Notes: a model not told the origin generated them from the letters alone. A stretch of DNA of 64,000 nt from Malachius bipustulatus (GCA_910589415.1 OU342631.1:61036598-61100597); one strand, 5' to 3'. Numbered from the stretch's first letter, positions 22,251-34,602 are shown. Made by a program: numbers and translations.

Positions 22251-23225
22251 CACTATACACATAATACCAAAATTCAATCAGAAATCTAAAATTCCAAATT
22301 ACATCAAACAACTCATCAGAGACAAAAATAGGGCAGTCAGGAAAGCTAGACAAACACGAGATCCACAACACATAGCCACAGCCACACAATACACGAACCT
22401 AGTCAAACATCACATAAAACAACACAGAAACGAAGAATGGCAAAAAGTCCTAGAATCCATCGACATCCAAGACTTGGGAAAATAGTCTTGGGAAAATGGT
22501 AAAGGCTCTTAGGAAAGTTAAAAAATCAAACCTTACATCAATCATACACAACCACAAAACACCACACACACTCGAAGAGAAAGCTGAACTCTTCGCCGAC
22601 TCTCTCCAAGAACAATTCACAATAAACCACACCCCAAACACCGAACTACAAGACCTCATCACACACACCATCGTAGAAGCCTCTATCCTCCCACCCACCA
22701 ACGAACATCTAGCACCCACAGACACGGACGAAGTGAAACACATCATCAAACACCTCAAAAACAAAAAAGCGCCAGGGAGAGACGAGATCTCCAACTTTCA
22801 GCTCAAACTCCTCCCTGACGAATACATACACATAATCACAGACATATTCAACGCATGCATTACACAACACTTCACACTCAATACTCAATAGTCATCCTCA
22901 TACACAAACAGGGGAAACCCTCACACCAGGCCGAGAGCTATAGACTGCTGCTATCATCAGTCTGCTGCCCAGCATCGGAAATCTGTTGGACTCTATAATT
23001 CTAACACGCCTCAAAGACATATTACACGACGCCAACATCATCCGTCCGGAACAATTCGGCTTCCGAGAGGGACACTTCGCCACAGACCAAACAACACGTC
23101 TCACTACACAGATAACACAAGGACTCAAGACCAAACGTCAAACAGGAGCGATTATGCTGGACATCTCCAAAGCTTTTGATAAAGTTTGGCATGACGGCCT
23201 TCTTTTCAAAATGAAACAGCATAAC
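22251..23225 (+). pseudogene. Family F copy 3 (Jockey-like LINE), RT N-terminal part
   Basis: The + strand encodes the F linker and early RT: a relic of the linker at 22.26-22.48 kb, then an open stretch 22496-22891 with VKHIIKHLKNKKAPGRDEIS, and 22986-23225 with ILTRLKDILHDANIIRPEQFG and the first catalytic motif MLDISKAFDKVWHDGLL. A frameshift lies near 22.9-22.98 kb. At 23226 a TIR element interrupts it just after FKMKQHN. This uninterrupted region shows that copy 2 at 4.57/6.62 kb was cut by an LTR. Confidence 0.75.
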
Positions 23226-24502
23226 CCCAAGCAGCATTTTTAGGCACAATTGAGAGAAATTTTCGTAACAATTGTTTCGGTACCAGACACAAATAAGAAA
23301 CACTTAGCCACATGTATCCGTTCGTTTCGAAACTTGTTACGAACCATGTGCATTAGTAAATGGGCGAATTGCATGTGTTTCAGTGCCTTGGCATTAGAGC
23401 GTTTCGAATGTTGTTCTGAAAAAGGATCGAAACATGTTTCGCTACTTATAACGAAACAGTTCTGAAACAGTTTCGACACAAGTGGATCTTCAAGCACATT
23501 CACGTCTGCGCAGATGTACATGAATTATTCATTTCATTATGATTTTATTTCTTGGTGTTGGTGCTGTAGATTATTATTTCAGTTAAGACAGATCATAGAT
23601 GGAAAGAATTCTTTCATGGCCGATGCTGTTTAGAACGGTGTTTGAAAAATGGTGTCGTTTCCCGTGACTTTGGCGGCGTATTGTGCGTTGCTCTCTGGAA
23701 TATTTTTCAAACGACGACCAGTGTACCGAGTGAATTTTAATAAATCTTCCAGAAGTTTAAGGGGCTGCCTCGATTATAATATTTTACATTATTAGCAAAA
23801 AAAAAAGTAGGTAATTAAGAAAAAGCAATTGTAAGATGCATTTTTTGACACAAATATTAGTTGTAGAGCAGATATCGGTAATTATAGTTAACAAAGTAGG
23901 TATGCTATACAGATTTCTATTTATTTTTAAAAGTTTCGATCACAAATTTACTTAACCTCCAAATCATGGTCAAAATATATACGCAATTAAACATGGCGTA
24001 TATAATATATAACATAATACTTTTATTATCAAGTCTTTTCTATTATCAAACCCACCAAATTTCATTTGCGTATTTCGACCGGTTTCAGATCAAATAAATA
24101 AATCGTCAATTTTTAAGAAAATCTATAACACCCCGTATCTGGAAAACGCTGCAATTGTTTCAAAATATTTTCGTATTTGTTGCAAAACAATTGGTTCGAT
24201 CAAAATATGTAACCGTTGCTTTGAAACTCTACCGAAACATTTGTTTCAGAACAAAAATAGTCACAATTGTTTCGTTTTTGTTACGAAACGTTGGATCCGA
24301 GTCATAATTGACACAGTTGTTACGAAAAAGTGTCGAAACAATTGTTTTGAATCATAGTGTGTTGAACTTGTTTCGAAAATGTTTCAAAACTTTTTTAACC
24401 GACACAAGCAGCTTAAAATTATTCGGTTATGTTTCGGTTTGTTTCGAAACGTCCAGTTTGTGTCTATTTGTTGCTAAAATGTGCCTAAAAATGCTGCTTG
24501 GG
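23226..24502. mobile_element. 1.28-kb non-autonomous TIR element inside family F copy 3
   Basis: Ends are inverted repeats CCCAAGCAGCATTTTTAGGC/GCCTAAAAATGCTGCTTGGG. About 250 bp inside each end is crowded with GTTTCG and CGAAAC hexamers in both orientations, like subterminal transposase-binding arrays. The centre is AT-rich and noncoding. Family F coding sits on both sides, so it is an insertion. The target duplication is not clear, and the superfamily is unassigned. Confidence 0.7.
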
Positions 24503-25232
24503 ACACCTGCCCACACACCTGATCAAACTCACTCATTCCTTTATCACAAACAGAACATTCCAAACACGAGTAAACAAACACATCTCCACAGAGCGCATCG
24601 CTAAGGCGGGAGTTCCTCAAGGTTCCCCCCTTTCTCCGCAACTGTTCAACATCTACACGGCAGACATTCCAACAAACATAAACACAAAATTATACATATA
24701 CGCAGATGACACAGCACAAGAAACGTAACAACTCACATAACTAATCACATAACTAAACACCTACATCACACAATGGGCCCAGCAGTGGAAGATCCAGATC
24801 AACCCTTTGAAAACCCAGGCCATCCTGTTTGGCAGATAGCCCAAATACGAAATCCACAGGGTGGAGTTTCAAGGAAGAATGCTTCCATGGTCACCCAAAC
24901 TTAAATACTTGCGGCTGACCTACGACAAAAAACTCGCATGGAAATACCATACAGTAAGCAAAGTCTGCCAAGCTAGAGGCGTATTCGGCAAACTCTATCC
25001 TCTGCTGAACAAAAAGAGCGCACTTAACGTAAAAAACAAACTACACATCTACACACAAGTCGTAAGACTATCACTTACATACGCCGACCCCGCTTGGCGC
25101 ACAAGTTTATCTCCAGAACTACACAAACTCAACACTATTCAAAACAAGTTCTTGAGACTAGTTTCTGGGGCGCCATACATCATCACGTCCTACCATCACA
25201 CCATACCATTACACCACGTCGTTTACCTTTTA
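24503..25232 (+). pseudogene. Family F copy 3, RT C-terminal part
   Basis: Continues copy 3: LPTHLIKLTHSFITNRTFQT, GVPQGSPLSPQLFNIYTADI, IYADDTA, KLKYLRLTYDKKLAWKYH, LYPLLNKKSALNVKNKL, then thumb residues LSPELHKLNTIQNKFLRLVSG. A stop after the catalytic box (ET then stop near 24.73 kb) and frame changes break it. It ends where a Gypsy element on the other strand begins. Confidence 0.75.
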
Positions 25233-26195
25233 ACAATTGTGTAAGGCCCCTCCCAGGATGGCATAAACTTGGGCGACAAACCCTTCTTCCCGGTTGGATT
25301 ATAAAGCCACACCTTGTCTCCTTCTGTGAAGCCGCCGGAGTTCGCCTTCAAGTCTAAACTAACGCTTCGCTGGACTTTGTCAAATGTGACATGCGCAGGA
25401 CATGCATCTTCTGTATTCCAGTGTCTCGTATCCCGTTCACAAAGGTTTGCGAGGCTAGTTGTTCCTTGAAATTCTGCGGCGAGTCTGGGTAGGCTTGATG
25501 GACAATCCTGTTGACATCTGCTTCGAACTCCTGTAGCGACTCGTTCGGCTTCTGCACTCTGCTCATTAACTGATTTTGGAACACCTGCTGCTCCATATGG
25601 CGATTGCCGAATTGAAGTTCTAATGCTGCACTCAATTGGTCGTAATTTGAGTGCAGTTCTACCAGCAGTGTTTTTAGCATGTCCACAGCTTGCCCCCGAA
25701 GAGCAAGAACCAGTGCCGTTGCCTTCTCTGCGTCGTTCCATCCGTTGGCCATGCATGCAGCCTGAAACTACATCTTGTACGCAGTCCAGGGAGTTGTTCC
25801 GTCGTACGCCGGTGGTTTCACTTTCGCGCCAAAACTGCTAGCCGGTGCGGCACCCGGAGAATGCTTCACCTCAGAACTTTCGAGAGTTCTGAGTTTATTC
25901 TCGATCTCCTCTACCAGCAGCTTTGTTTTTTGTTCTACTCGATTTTCTACCAATTTCACTTCATGGCGAACACCATCGACTTCATCGCGAACATTCTCAA
26001 TGTCTTGTTTTACTTTATTCAGTTCACACACATAATCGTCTCTTTGCTGCAGGATAACTTTTAGAAGCTGCTCTTCACTGTTCTTCTGTTGCTGCAGCAG
26101 CTTTTTTCAGAGTCTTTTTGTTGCTGCAGCAACCTCACTTCACTGTTTTCCAGCTTCTTTAGGATTTTCTCGAACATTTTCTCAGACTCAGACAT
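25233..26195 (-). pseudogene. Gypsy gag fused by deletion to the end of integrase
   Basis: Minus strand from ATG 26195: a short start (MSESEKMFEKILKKLE), a coiled-coil region (LNKVKQDIENVRDEVDGVRH ... VEQKTKLLVEEIENKL), then gag with PPAYDGTTPWTAYKM, NDAEKATALVLALRGQA and LEFEADVNRIVHQAY-like capsid sequence to about 25360. An in-frame stop near 25768 and a frameshift near 26.1 kb break it. Directly after gag comes the integrase C-terminus with the GPY/F motif (GDKVWLYNP, WEGPYTIVK), so protease, RT, RNase H and most of integrase are deleted. A primer-binding-like TGGTGTCAGAAGTGG follows the LTR near 26.28 kb. Confidence 0.8.
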
Positions 26196-26373
26196 TTTGT
26201 TGCCTTCTGTTTCTTTTCCACTTCTTAATTCAACCATTAGCTAATTAATCTTCTTGCTGGAATCGGATCCCACTTCTGACACCAATTGTTACGGGTCTCA
26301 CAATAATAAATCACCACCACTAAAAGTCTGCAAACTCCTTTATTGATTAACACAACTTATAACCTCTAAATCT

Positions 26374-26648
26374 GGTCACAATAGCCAAGCTGCTAGAGTT
26401 TCGGTCAAACGATCTCTAAAGTGCAGCATGACTTTTCTTGGTCAGTACTTAGATGGGGGACCAATTATAGTGGTAAATAAAAAAGTTCCGTGACCGATCG
26501 TACTCCGGAAAGTACGTTAAAAAGGGGGTCCCGGCTGCTTCACAGCAGTCGTTAAGTTATGTCAGAGGCCCGTGAGGCTACTTGAAAACTTCTGACACTT
26601 GGGCTTTACCACAGCCATACGATATTTATTTATTTATTTATTTACCTT
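26374..26648 (+). mobile_element. 5S-rRNA-derived SINE (SINE3 type)
   Basis: The head contains GGTCAGTACTTAGATGGGGG, a one-mismatch match to the 3' internal control region of 5S rRNA, preceded by degraded 5S sequence (GCCAAGC..., GATCTCTAAAGTGCAGCATG). The body includes GTCCCGGCTGCTTCACAGCA and ACTTCTGACACTTGGG, and the 3' end is (TTTA)n. It starts right after the 13-bp direct repeat in the Gypsy LTR. 5S-headed SINEs use the internal 5S promoter and are mobilised by LINEs with matching tails; the TTTA tail suggests a CR1/Jockey-type partner. Confidence 0.75.
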
Positions 26649-27509
26649 GTAACGGGATTTTCTGTTAGGAGGTAGAGGTGATTTCCCAGGGATGGATGTC
26701 TGCCCCTTTGTACCCGCGACAAGTCAATTAAAAATTACAAATCTTTATTTACAAGTATTCTATTTACACATATTATCTATATTTGCCTTGCTAATACTGA
26801 TAACCACTGTATCCTATGGGCCGGCTCTCGTCCTCCACTGTCGATCCGATTGGCCGTAGATAGCCGCGTCGAGGCGTGTGCTAAGCCTATTGGTTGTGCT
26901 GTGCTGCCGCCGTCAATCAATTCGCGGCCGACTTTACAGCGCCAGTGATCTGCTCGCCGTCGCACCGTGCGTGTCGATCACCGCAGTCTCCGGAACACGC
27001 GCCGGAAAGATATCCGGGAGGGTATTCTCCGACGGCGGGGCTACCTGAAACAAAGTCCGTTCCCGATGCCTCAATATGACCTCGGGACGGCTGTTACTGA
27101 ATCCGGCCCTCAATACAGGCCGGATAGGGACTGAAGGGATCAGCCGGTACTTCAATGCAGCGCCGACTGACTCCCTATACTGAATCGGTTACCGGCCAGA
27201 GCTCACTCCACTCTGGTCGGTCTGCCGATGCCGGGTTACAGTTAGGTTCGACTCATTCCATCGACCTACTGTAGCCGGCTATGTAGACGGTATGGGTGCA
27301 CTCCCTACATGCCCCAGGAGATCTCCGAGCTCAATTCACAGGGAGAGAGAGTAGTTCTCGAGTCAGTACCTCGGATCCTCTGGTCAGCTCTTTAGTTGGC
27401 TCTGTTTATATAGCCGGTGCTGGTGGAGATAACCTGCTAGTCACTGTCGCAAAAACTGTATCACTCCTGATAAACCCCTCTAATAATGAAATAAATAATA
27501 ATTACCAAC
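26649..27509 (-). mobile_element. Probable solo LTR nested beside the SINE
   Basis: On the minus strand it runs TGGTAATT ... CCCGTTACA, with a TATA box (GGCTATATAAAC, near 27.4 kb) and AATAAAG (near 26.75 kb) at plausible distances. It is GC-richer than the surroundings and has no real ORF. Its leader style (repeated ATTGAGG...CGGG blocks) recalls the outer LTR at 4.6-5.17 kb. I could not find a target duplication, so borders are tentative. Confidence 0.5.
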
Positions 27510-27530
27510 GAAAGCCTTGGATTTCGTTAG
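27510..27530. repeat. Short hairpin
   Basis: AACGAAA and TTTCGTT form a 7-bp stem around an 8-base loop, between the nested LTR and the right-hand 13-bp direct repeat. Probably residual sequence of the insertion. Confidence 0.4.
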
Positions 27531-27845
27531 AACCTCTAAATCTAAATAATAAACACAGCTGTTCTCTTGTCTTCACTCACAGATACTACACCACTTGTCT
27601 ATATATCACTCACTAGTCACTACTGCTCTGTATTCCTTACTATACTTCAGCTTTCACCTTCTCGTCCAAGATTCTTCTGCTCTTACACATCCACGCGGCA
27701 GCCCTTATATAGTCCCCTGACGCACCGTCGAAACAGTAGGCACATTCTCGTAGATTGCAGAACTAACACAGGCCGTCAATGCGTCATTCCAGAGACCTGC
27801 GTCGAACTGTCGTGAACGTGTCATTGACTAACCAATTATAAAAAA

Positions 27846-29641
27846 CCTTCTTGCGCATCAATCGCAGAAACAGTGTATTTTTATGAGATTCAACTATGAA
27901 AATTTTTGCCGCCTTTTAAATTGGCTTTCTGAATTTTTCAATAGTCAGGTCGAATTTACGTAGTGGTTTACTGTGAAAATTTCATTTCATTTCGTTTGAT
28001 AGCGTGCCATAAAATAGATTTTTACATATAATAAACCAAAAAAAAAATTGGCAAAATTTAACAATTTCGTCTCTTGTCCTATATACCCGCCACTGACTAA
28101 CTTTAAAAAGTTACAGGCGAGTTCTGAAAACCGAACATTTGAAATTTTAGAGAAATAAACATCATGTAAAAAAATTCGAAAAACTCCGCCATTTCTCTTA
28201 TTTGCTTCTTTAAATTTTGGAGAGTTACAAGCTATTAGTGTAGTTGTCTACTCCGAAAATTTCAGGTAAATTCCCTCAAAAATGTGCTCATAATCAATTA
28301 AAGAAATTTAGCCATTTTTACCATTTTCTTACCCACGCCACTAGCTTACTAATGAAAATAATAAAAATTTTATTGCATTAATTCAAATTTCAAATCATTT
28401 TAATCCAATCTTGTTAATACAGGTTTGTAGGAGTTTTTATTTTCTGCAATTAGGGTTGGCAGGAGCAGTCATATCTGCATGGGTGGTCCCGCCCGAGCCG
28501 AGCGCGATGAAAACGGCTGGTCTGGTGCTGGTGCTGGTTTTAAATCAAGCAGTCCCGGGTCTGAATATTACATTCAATCGTTAAACAAGCCTTTAATTGT
28601 CATCCTCATTATTTTGTTGTGAAAAGTTTTCTTTCTATATTGCTTATACAGGGACTAAAAAATAGCCTTTTTCCCTAAAATTCAAAAAGCCGCCATTTTG
28701 AAACGGCTCGATCGATTTTGCTCAAAAATGCAATACCAGACCACTACTTGTGGATAATATCTTCCTCCCATAAAAATTTCAGCCTCCTAGATTGAAAACT
28801 GCTACCAGAAAACCGTGCCACAGGACCGGATGTTTCGAAATTTTAAAGGACACCCTGTAGAAGTAACGCGACTTTTGAAAAATTTTTCAACGAAAATTTA
28901 ACGTCATCCCAAAGTTTCACAAGAGTAAAAAATTTCTTCCACTAATCTTGAAAGATGAAGCTACTAGAGCGTTTTTAAAATTTTAGAGATATTTACATCA
29001 TGTAAAATAAATTTAAATATCTCCGCCATTTTTTTTATTTGATCCTTGAAATTTTTGAAGATTAAAGAGTATTAGTATAGTTGTCTACTGTGAAAATTTT
29101 AGTTCAATTCCTTCAAAAATGTGCTCAAAAACTGTTATAGAAATTAAGCCATTTTCACTCTTTTCCTACCCACGCCACTGGCTTATTAATGGAAAAAATT
29201 CAAATTTTTTTGCATTAACTCAAATTTCAATTAATTTTCTTTCAATCCTGTTAACTTGATGTGAAAGTTTTTTTGCCATCTTGCTCATACAGGGATTCAA
29301 AAAATAGTAAATCTTCAGCAAATTCAAATAGCCGCCATTTTGAAATGGCTCGGCCGATTTTGCTCAAGTGCAATACCAGACCACTCCTTGTGGACATCTT
29401 ACTCTCACAAAAATTTCAGCCTCCTAGATTGAAAACTGCGGCCAGAAACCGTGCCTCAAAGTCCGGATTTGGGGAACTTTGAAAGGACACCCTGTAGAAG
29501 TAACGTGACTTTTGGAAATTTTTTCAACGAAAATCAAAAGTCATTCCTCAGCTTCACAAGAATCCAAAATTTCGTTCACTAATCTTGAAAGATAAAGCTA
29601 CAGGAGCGTTTTGAAACTCGAAAAATCGTGATTTTGGAGAA

Positions 29642-29692
<51 letters not shown>
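27846..29692 (+). mobile_element. Noncoding family D, copy 3 (5' part to (AT)n)
   Basis: Starts CCTTCTTGCGCATCAATCGC, includes CCGCCATTTCTCTTATTTGC, an embedded GC-rich block (GGTGGTCCCGCCCGAGCCGA) at 28.48 kb, GGACACCCTGTAGAAGTAAC and GATTTTGGAGAAAT, and ends in (AT)n at 29641-29692. It is very similar to copy 4 (58670-60482), including the GC-rich block. The expected 3' unit is missing here; one stands 8.6 kb away at 38288-38455. Confidence 0.7.
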
Positions 29693-29695
<3 letters not shown>

Positions 29696-30130
29696 CTTTC
29701 TATCACTGTGAGCTCCATCCACACAAAAAATACGGTTGAAGTGAGGTCCGCGACAAAGTGAGGTCCAATATACGGACCCCACTTTGTAAACGCCTTCAGA
29801 TCTTCCACAGTGACTGTTACTGGCCTGTAAAATGCAAATTAGACATAATTGACTGGACCTCACTTGATGAATGATACGGTAAAATTTGTATATTTTAGTT
29901 CAGAGGAGGACCGTGGGTGGCGTGCCGGTAAGATGTATATTCTGAATACGTGTATAGTCGTTAAACGGACTACAGTAGAAGTGAGGACCGGAGACTCGGC
30001 AACGCAGCTGGTCCTCACTTATCGCTCTGCGTACAACCATCATAACGTATATCGCTGGGATTCAATAAATCCATATTTGACCTTGGCGTTCTCGAGTTCG
30101 TAGGAATCGTTCCTCCGGAGCTTCCCCCGG
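29693..30130. repeat. GTGAGGWCC motif cluster, left
   Basis: GTGAGGTCC, GTGAGGACC or their complements occur at 29741, 29758, 29855, 29981 and 30010 (a GGACCCCAC variant at 29774). There is no coding potential. A similar cluster is at 38.03-38.27 kb. Confidence 0.6.
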
Positions 30131-31479
30131 CGGTCTAGACAACTATAGGTAGCTTATTCTCTCGCTTTTTGACGAAGAGTAGTACGATGTTTTTTGACGA
30201 GCAGTTTCATGACTATAATGATATTGTATTCCTTGAACCATTTTTACTTTTTAACCATACTATTTTTAAATAATTTTAGTTGTTTTTAAATTACTATTGT
30301 TAAATCACAGAAAAAATTATAAAACATAACGTGAACTATGCTCAAATCAAGCCAAAACGTGAAATCTTTTTTTCAATTATTACTACCTACTTATAGAATA
30401 ACTGGAAACAATTAAAAGTACATTATTTTAATAGGTAGGCATACTTACCTCTACTATCTACCTATACGCGTTTTCTTTACTTTTTAAATTCTTTAGTAGG
30501 TACAATAATTATTATCAAGCGTTGCAACGTAAAATCATAATACTCAAGTAGAATAAGTAAGTAGGTACCTACAATTTTTTATTGGTGGTTTATTAATTTA
30601 TGTGCACCTACCTACCTATCTACATTTAATTATTCGCGTAATAAATTAATATGTTCTCTCTTTCGATGAGTTAGACACGAGATAAAACATTCTTTAAACC
30701 GTCCCTAGTAAAATTTTAAATAAATATGCACAGATAAACATATCTAAATGTAGTCAATTTCGTATTAATTCCCAACAAAATTACAATGAAATAAAAAATT
30801 TTTAAGAAAACTATTCCAAAATGTAGGTCAACCTTTCATTATTTAATATGTTTAGGGTACCTACTTACGGCTTAAGGTAACGTAATGAAATGAGTATTAA
30901 AAAAAATTGGACTTTTAGGTACGTATAAGTGAAACATAATGAACTGGAACTTAAAATACACACGGAACATCCATCTAAATTACTCACTAAAATTAAGTTA
31001 ACCCGAATAATTGAACTGTCAAAAATATCATTATTAGATCTGTACAATAATTATTGCCGGGCTTTCATTTCAGTATCTGAATAAAAAATCAATTTGAAAG
31101 CTCACAAAAGGTACATGATTGTAAGATTTTTGTAGACATTTTAAGTGTAAGTATGTACCTACCTATTTTTTACTTATAATACTGAAACTTATCTATTGAA
31201 AGATGTAAAGGCTAGGAAGATTTGCGCGTGTTTGTTGATGCGATAAGTAGGTAGCTGGAACTCAATTATTAAATATTTGACTGATAAAAGAAATTTATAA
31301 AAACAAAGGTCCTTTTAGGGAACCTTAAGAGGCTTTCTCTGCCTCTTTTTTCATTTGGAACCAAATTTTCTTTAAATAATATTGCCAATTGAAAGAGATT
31401 CTATTGAGAAATGAAGAAAATAGGTAGACTTACATCTTAGGTACCTACTATTTATTTGTAATATTCATAGTCACGAGTC
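30131..31479. other. AT-rich gene-free stretch
   Basis: No coding, RNA or repeat structure was recognised beyond dispersed TAGGTAGGTACCTACC-like motifs. Confidence 0.5.
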
Positions 31480-32350
31480 ACGATACACTGAAACAGGGTA
31501 TGTCCGGACGCAGGTTGGCTCCACTTCGACAGAACCGTGACGTTACTTGTTACAAAAAAACAGTCCTGCCCATTTAATCCCGTGTAAATACCATCTGCTT
31601 TATCACAGAATACCGCAACATAAAATATTAAAATCTGAAAATTTTACATATTTTACATATTAGTGACAAAAAATAAGATACAACTTGGGCTAATCATTTT
31701 TATAAAATGTGACTCTAAATCCAAAAACTCCTCTATTATTGTTTTCAATTTTTTTTGCAGCCCCCTCCTATTAATCTTGCACCCCTTAGAAGGGGTAGTT
31801 CCCCTCTGGAATTTTCAAATGTACCTAAACGGGGTCGGTTTATATGTGGATATGTCATTTGATACGTAATTAAATGCTCTATTCAGCAATTTTATATTTC
31901 TGTATTACTTTTATGCGAGAGCTTTAGTTGTAAAATTTAAATATCTACTACAAAAGGTTACATTATAACCTGCATGATAGGTATGATAAATGAAATTTAT
32001 CACGGAAATATATTATTTTATAAGGCTAATACTATACGATTCTCGTTCGTATCAGTATGCATGCAGGTAATGTAGCCTTTGTAATTAAAATTTTCATTTT
32101 GCAAAGAAATTATGAAAATTGACCTTCAAAATCCAAGAATTTCATGGTTTCTGTTCAGGTTGCTTTCTTATTGTTTAAAAGTTTAAGAGGGGTAATCACC
32201 CCCGTTGAGGGGGTTGTATGAAAAAAGGTGACGACAATTTAAAACTAAAATCGAGTGTTTTCCGTACTTTCGAAAATTTTGTCTCGAAAGTTAATTATTT
32301 TACAAATACTGAATTTATGCCAGACTCTGGCGCAGCCATCAGTATTCTAA
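31480..32350. repeat. Dispersed inverted repeat copies and AT-rich DNA
   Basis: 31480-31610 is an inverted partner of 37835-37960 (CAGGTTGGCTCC, CTGCTTTATCACA, TGATACACTGAAACA blocks), roughly three quarters identical. 31685-31870 is an inverted partner of about 34235-34380 (GGGGTAGTT, CCTCTGGAATTTT, TGTCATTTGATA). No gene. Confidence 0.5.
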
Positions 32351-32536
32351 AGGCCCATTAAACTAACGGGAATATTTCTGATACAACGCTAATATCGACG
32401 TCAAATTACTTTTATTAACATTTTTGTAATCCCTTTCATGCCAAGAGTCACTGAATTGCTATATTTTCCACCTATGGCCAATGGCTACTTTTTCTAGAAA
32501 CGGCTCCAGAAATCTTCCCGTTAACTTAATGAGCCT
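32351..32536. mobile_element. Palindromic MITE (family H copy 2)
   Basis: Ends AGGCCCATTAAACTAACGGG and CCCGTTAACTTAATGAGCCT are inverted repeats. The interior shares CTAATATCGACGTCAAAT and TTTTATTAACATTTTTGTAA with the copy at 13275-13464. Confidence 0.65.
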
Positions 32537-34600
32537 TTATAATACTGGCTGTAAGACTCACACCACCACATATAAGATACCCATGAATCGATAGCTAATA
32601 ATAATAATAATATTGATTTTATTGAGATAAAAATATATTTTTTTCTGCGACGGGCTAAAAATTTGACCTTTTTTCCCCGTTGACAGGTAGAAAAATGCCT
32701 CATTATATGAGCTGCATCTTATCGGAGAAAAAAATGAATTAGCAGGGAAAAAAATTAGTACTTTTTTCACCGAAATGGCGGCTTAGGTATAGCTACTATT
32801 AACACTCAGATATCGTTAAATTTATATCAAATATGTAAAGGAAAGTTACCTTATTATCCAAATGGCAATTATTAAGGGAATTTTCATAATAATCGCTATC
32901 CATATTATTAAATTCACTCATCGAAAACTAACAAGAATCTTTGCAAAACTGTCTTCAATTTTAATTACATTAATATGACGTTTATGTAATTAAATCGTTT
33001 CGTTACCCAGGCAACGTCAATTACGACAAAAGACAGTTTGAAAATCCAAGTTTAACATAAATCATTTTTCCGACATAATTTTGAGTTATCTAACTACGTT
33101 TTTCGACATTCTAACACTGATATTTCTTCTCGCAGAAAAAAATTGTATATTACACACAAGAAAAAAGTGCGATGTTAGCTCTTGATGTGTTTGTCCCCTC
33201 CGCTAACGCGTCGGGTACGAAATCACATCTCGAGCTAAAATCTATCACTTTTTTCTCTTGTATAATAAATAACTATTCTTTTCATAGTTTTTTATGAGAT
33301 TTTTCAAAGATGTGAAAAAATTAGATGCTAAAGAAATTTTGAAATTACACTTACACGGCCCATTTTGAAACTTTCATAATAATTGGGAGTTTCGATTTTT
33401 ATGAAGTAAAACTGCCATTAGAATATAATTCTACAGAATACTGAACAATATTAAAAAAAAAACAGCCTGCATGAACAAACCAATCATTGTTTACCTATGC
33501 AGGATGCGTAAAAAGTATTGCACCAAGCGTGATTACGCAGAGGGGGTTTGACATTTAGATTTGACATTTGGTTGGGGTTGATGTTGAATTACACATAAAT
33601 ATATACCCATACGTTGATTTGAGTTTCATTTGTTTTGTGAGACTGGCGTTTGTCTAAGGCCGCCATCTTGATTTTTATTAAATGGCAGCCTAAGTTTTTA
33701 AAACAATTCCAAATCTATTTTACGTTCTTATATATTTTCACAAAAAAAAAGATTAGGAAAAAATATTAAAACGTAAAATAGATTTGGAATTTTTTTAAAA
33801 ACTTTTTGACAAACCTTTGAAATGTTTTATTATATATGGTTTATACAGGAACAGAGAAGATTTGTAACAGCTGTTGTTTATTCAAAAAATGTCCATCATT
33901 ATTAACAAGTTATTAGACCTCATGCACTTTCCTACCCCTGAACAAGAACTAAAATAAAGTTTGAAAGCTTGTGTTTTGAGAAAAAATAGTAATTTCATTA
34001 TCGACTGCTGTTCCAAATAATTAATCTACATATTTAATTAATCAGTCAACAATTTGATCAATTTATTATAAGTTAATCTAGAACAGACACGAGATCACTC
34101 GTTTCCTTAGAAACGAAAACGAAATTCAACATTGAGAAAACCTTATTCGAATAAATATGATTTTAGTAGAAGCCAGGATGAGGCAGACAAGGAACTGAAG
34201 GAAGATTTAATTTTTAATTAAAAATATAATATTATTACCTATCAAATGACATACCACACTACCCCCTTAATGTTTCAAAATTCCAGAGGAGTATATAACT
34301 ACCCCTGTAAAAAATTATAATCTGAAAACCAAAATCGACGGGTTTGGATTAGCCTCAAATGTCGTCCATTTTACTTTTATTGAATTTAGGCGAGCTTTAA
34401 AACCACATTTTATAGAAATGATCAGTCCAGGTTGTTTCTTATTTTCTGTGACCAAAATTGTAAAATTTTCAGAATTTCATCTTTTATGTTGATGGTATTT
34501 TCAGAGATGGGTAAAATGGTTTTCAAAATGTATTTAAAATAGAAAGGACAAAATGCTTTCTGATAAACTATTTAAAATGGAAAATAAAAAATACTTTCAG
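32537..34600. other. Gene-free stretch with small MITE
   Basis: Apart from a 110-bp hairpin element at about 33153-33261 (ends ACAAGAAAAAAGTG/CACTTTTTTCTCTTGT around a GC-richer centre), I see only AT-rich DNA. Short frames here have no family resemblance. Confidence 0.45.
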
Positions 34601-34602
34601 AT

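Larger units (their letters stand above)
26287..27834 (-). mobile_element. Gypsy LTR, split by nested insertions
   Basis: Read on the minus strand it starts TGGTTAGTCAATGACACG at 27834 and ends GTGAGACCCGTAACA at 26287. TATA (GACTATATAAGG, near 27.7 kb) and AATAAAGG are in the right places. It matches the solo LTR at 39043-39538. The interval 26374-27530 is foreign: the 13-bp direct repeat AACCTCTAAATCT stands at both sides of it (26361-26373, 27531-27543). LTR and following gag are one truncated element. Confidence 0.75.

Noticed and set aside
22898..23521. Minus-strand frames over family F copy 3 and the TIR element
   Set aside because: They cross the insertion border and are antisense to the RT; not genes.
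26777..27155. Small frames in the GC-richer block
   Set aside because: They lie within a sequence with LTR features (TG...CA, TATA, AATAAA) and have no family resemblance.
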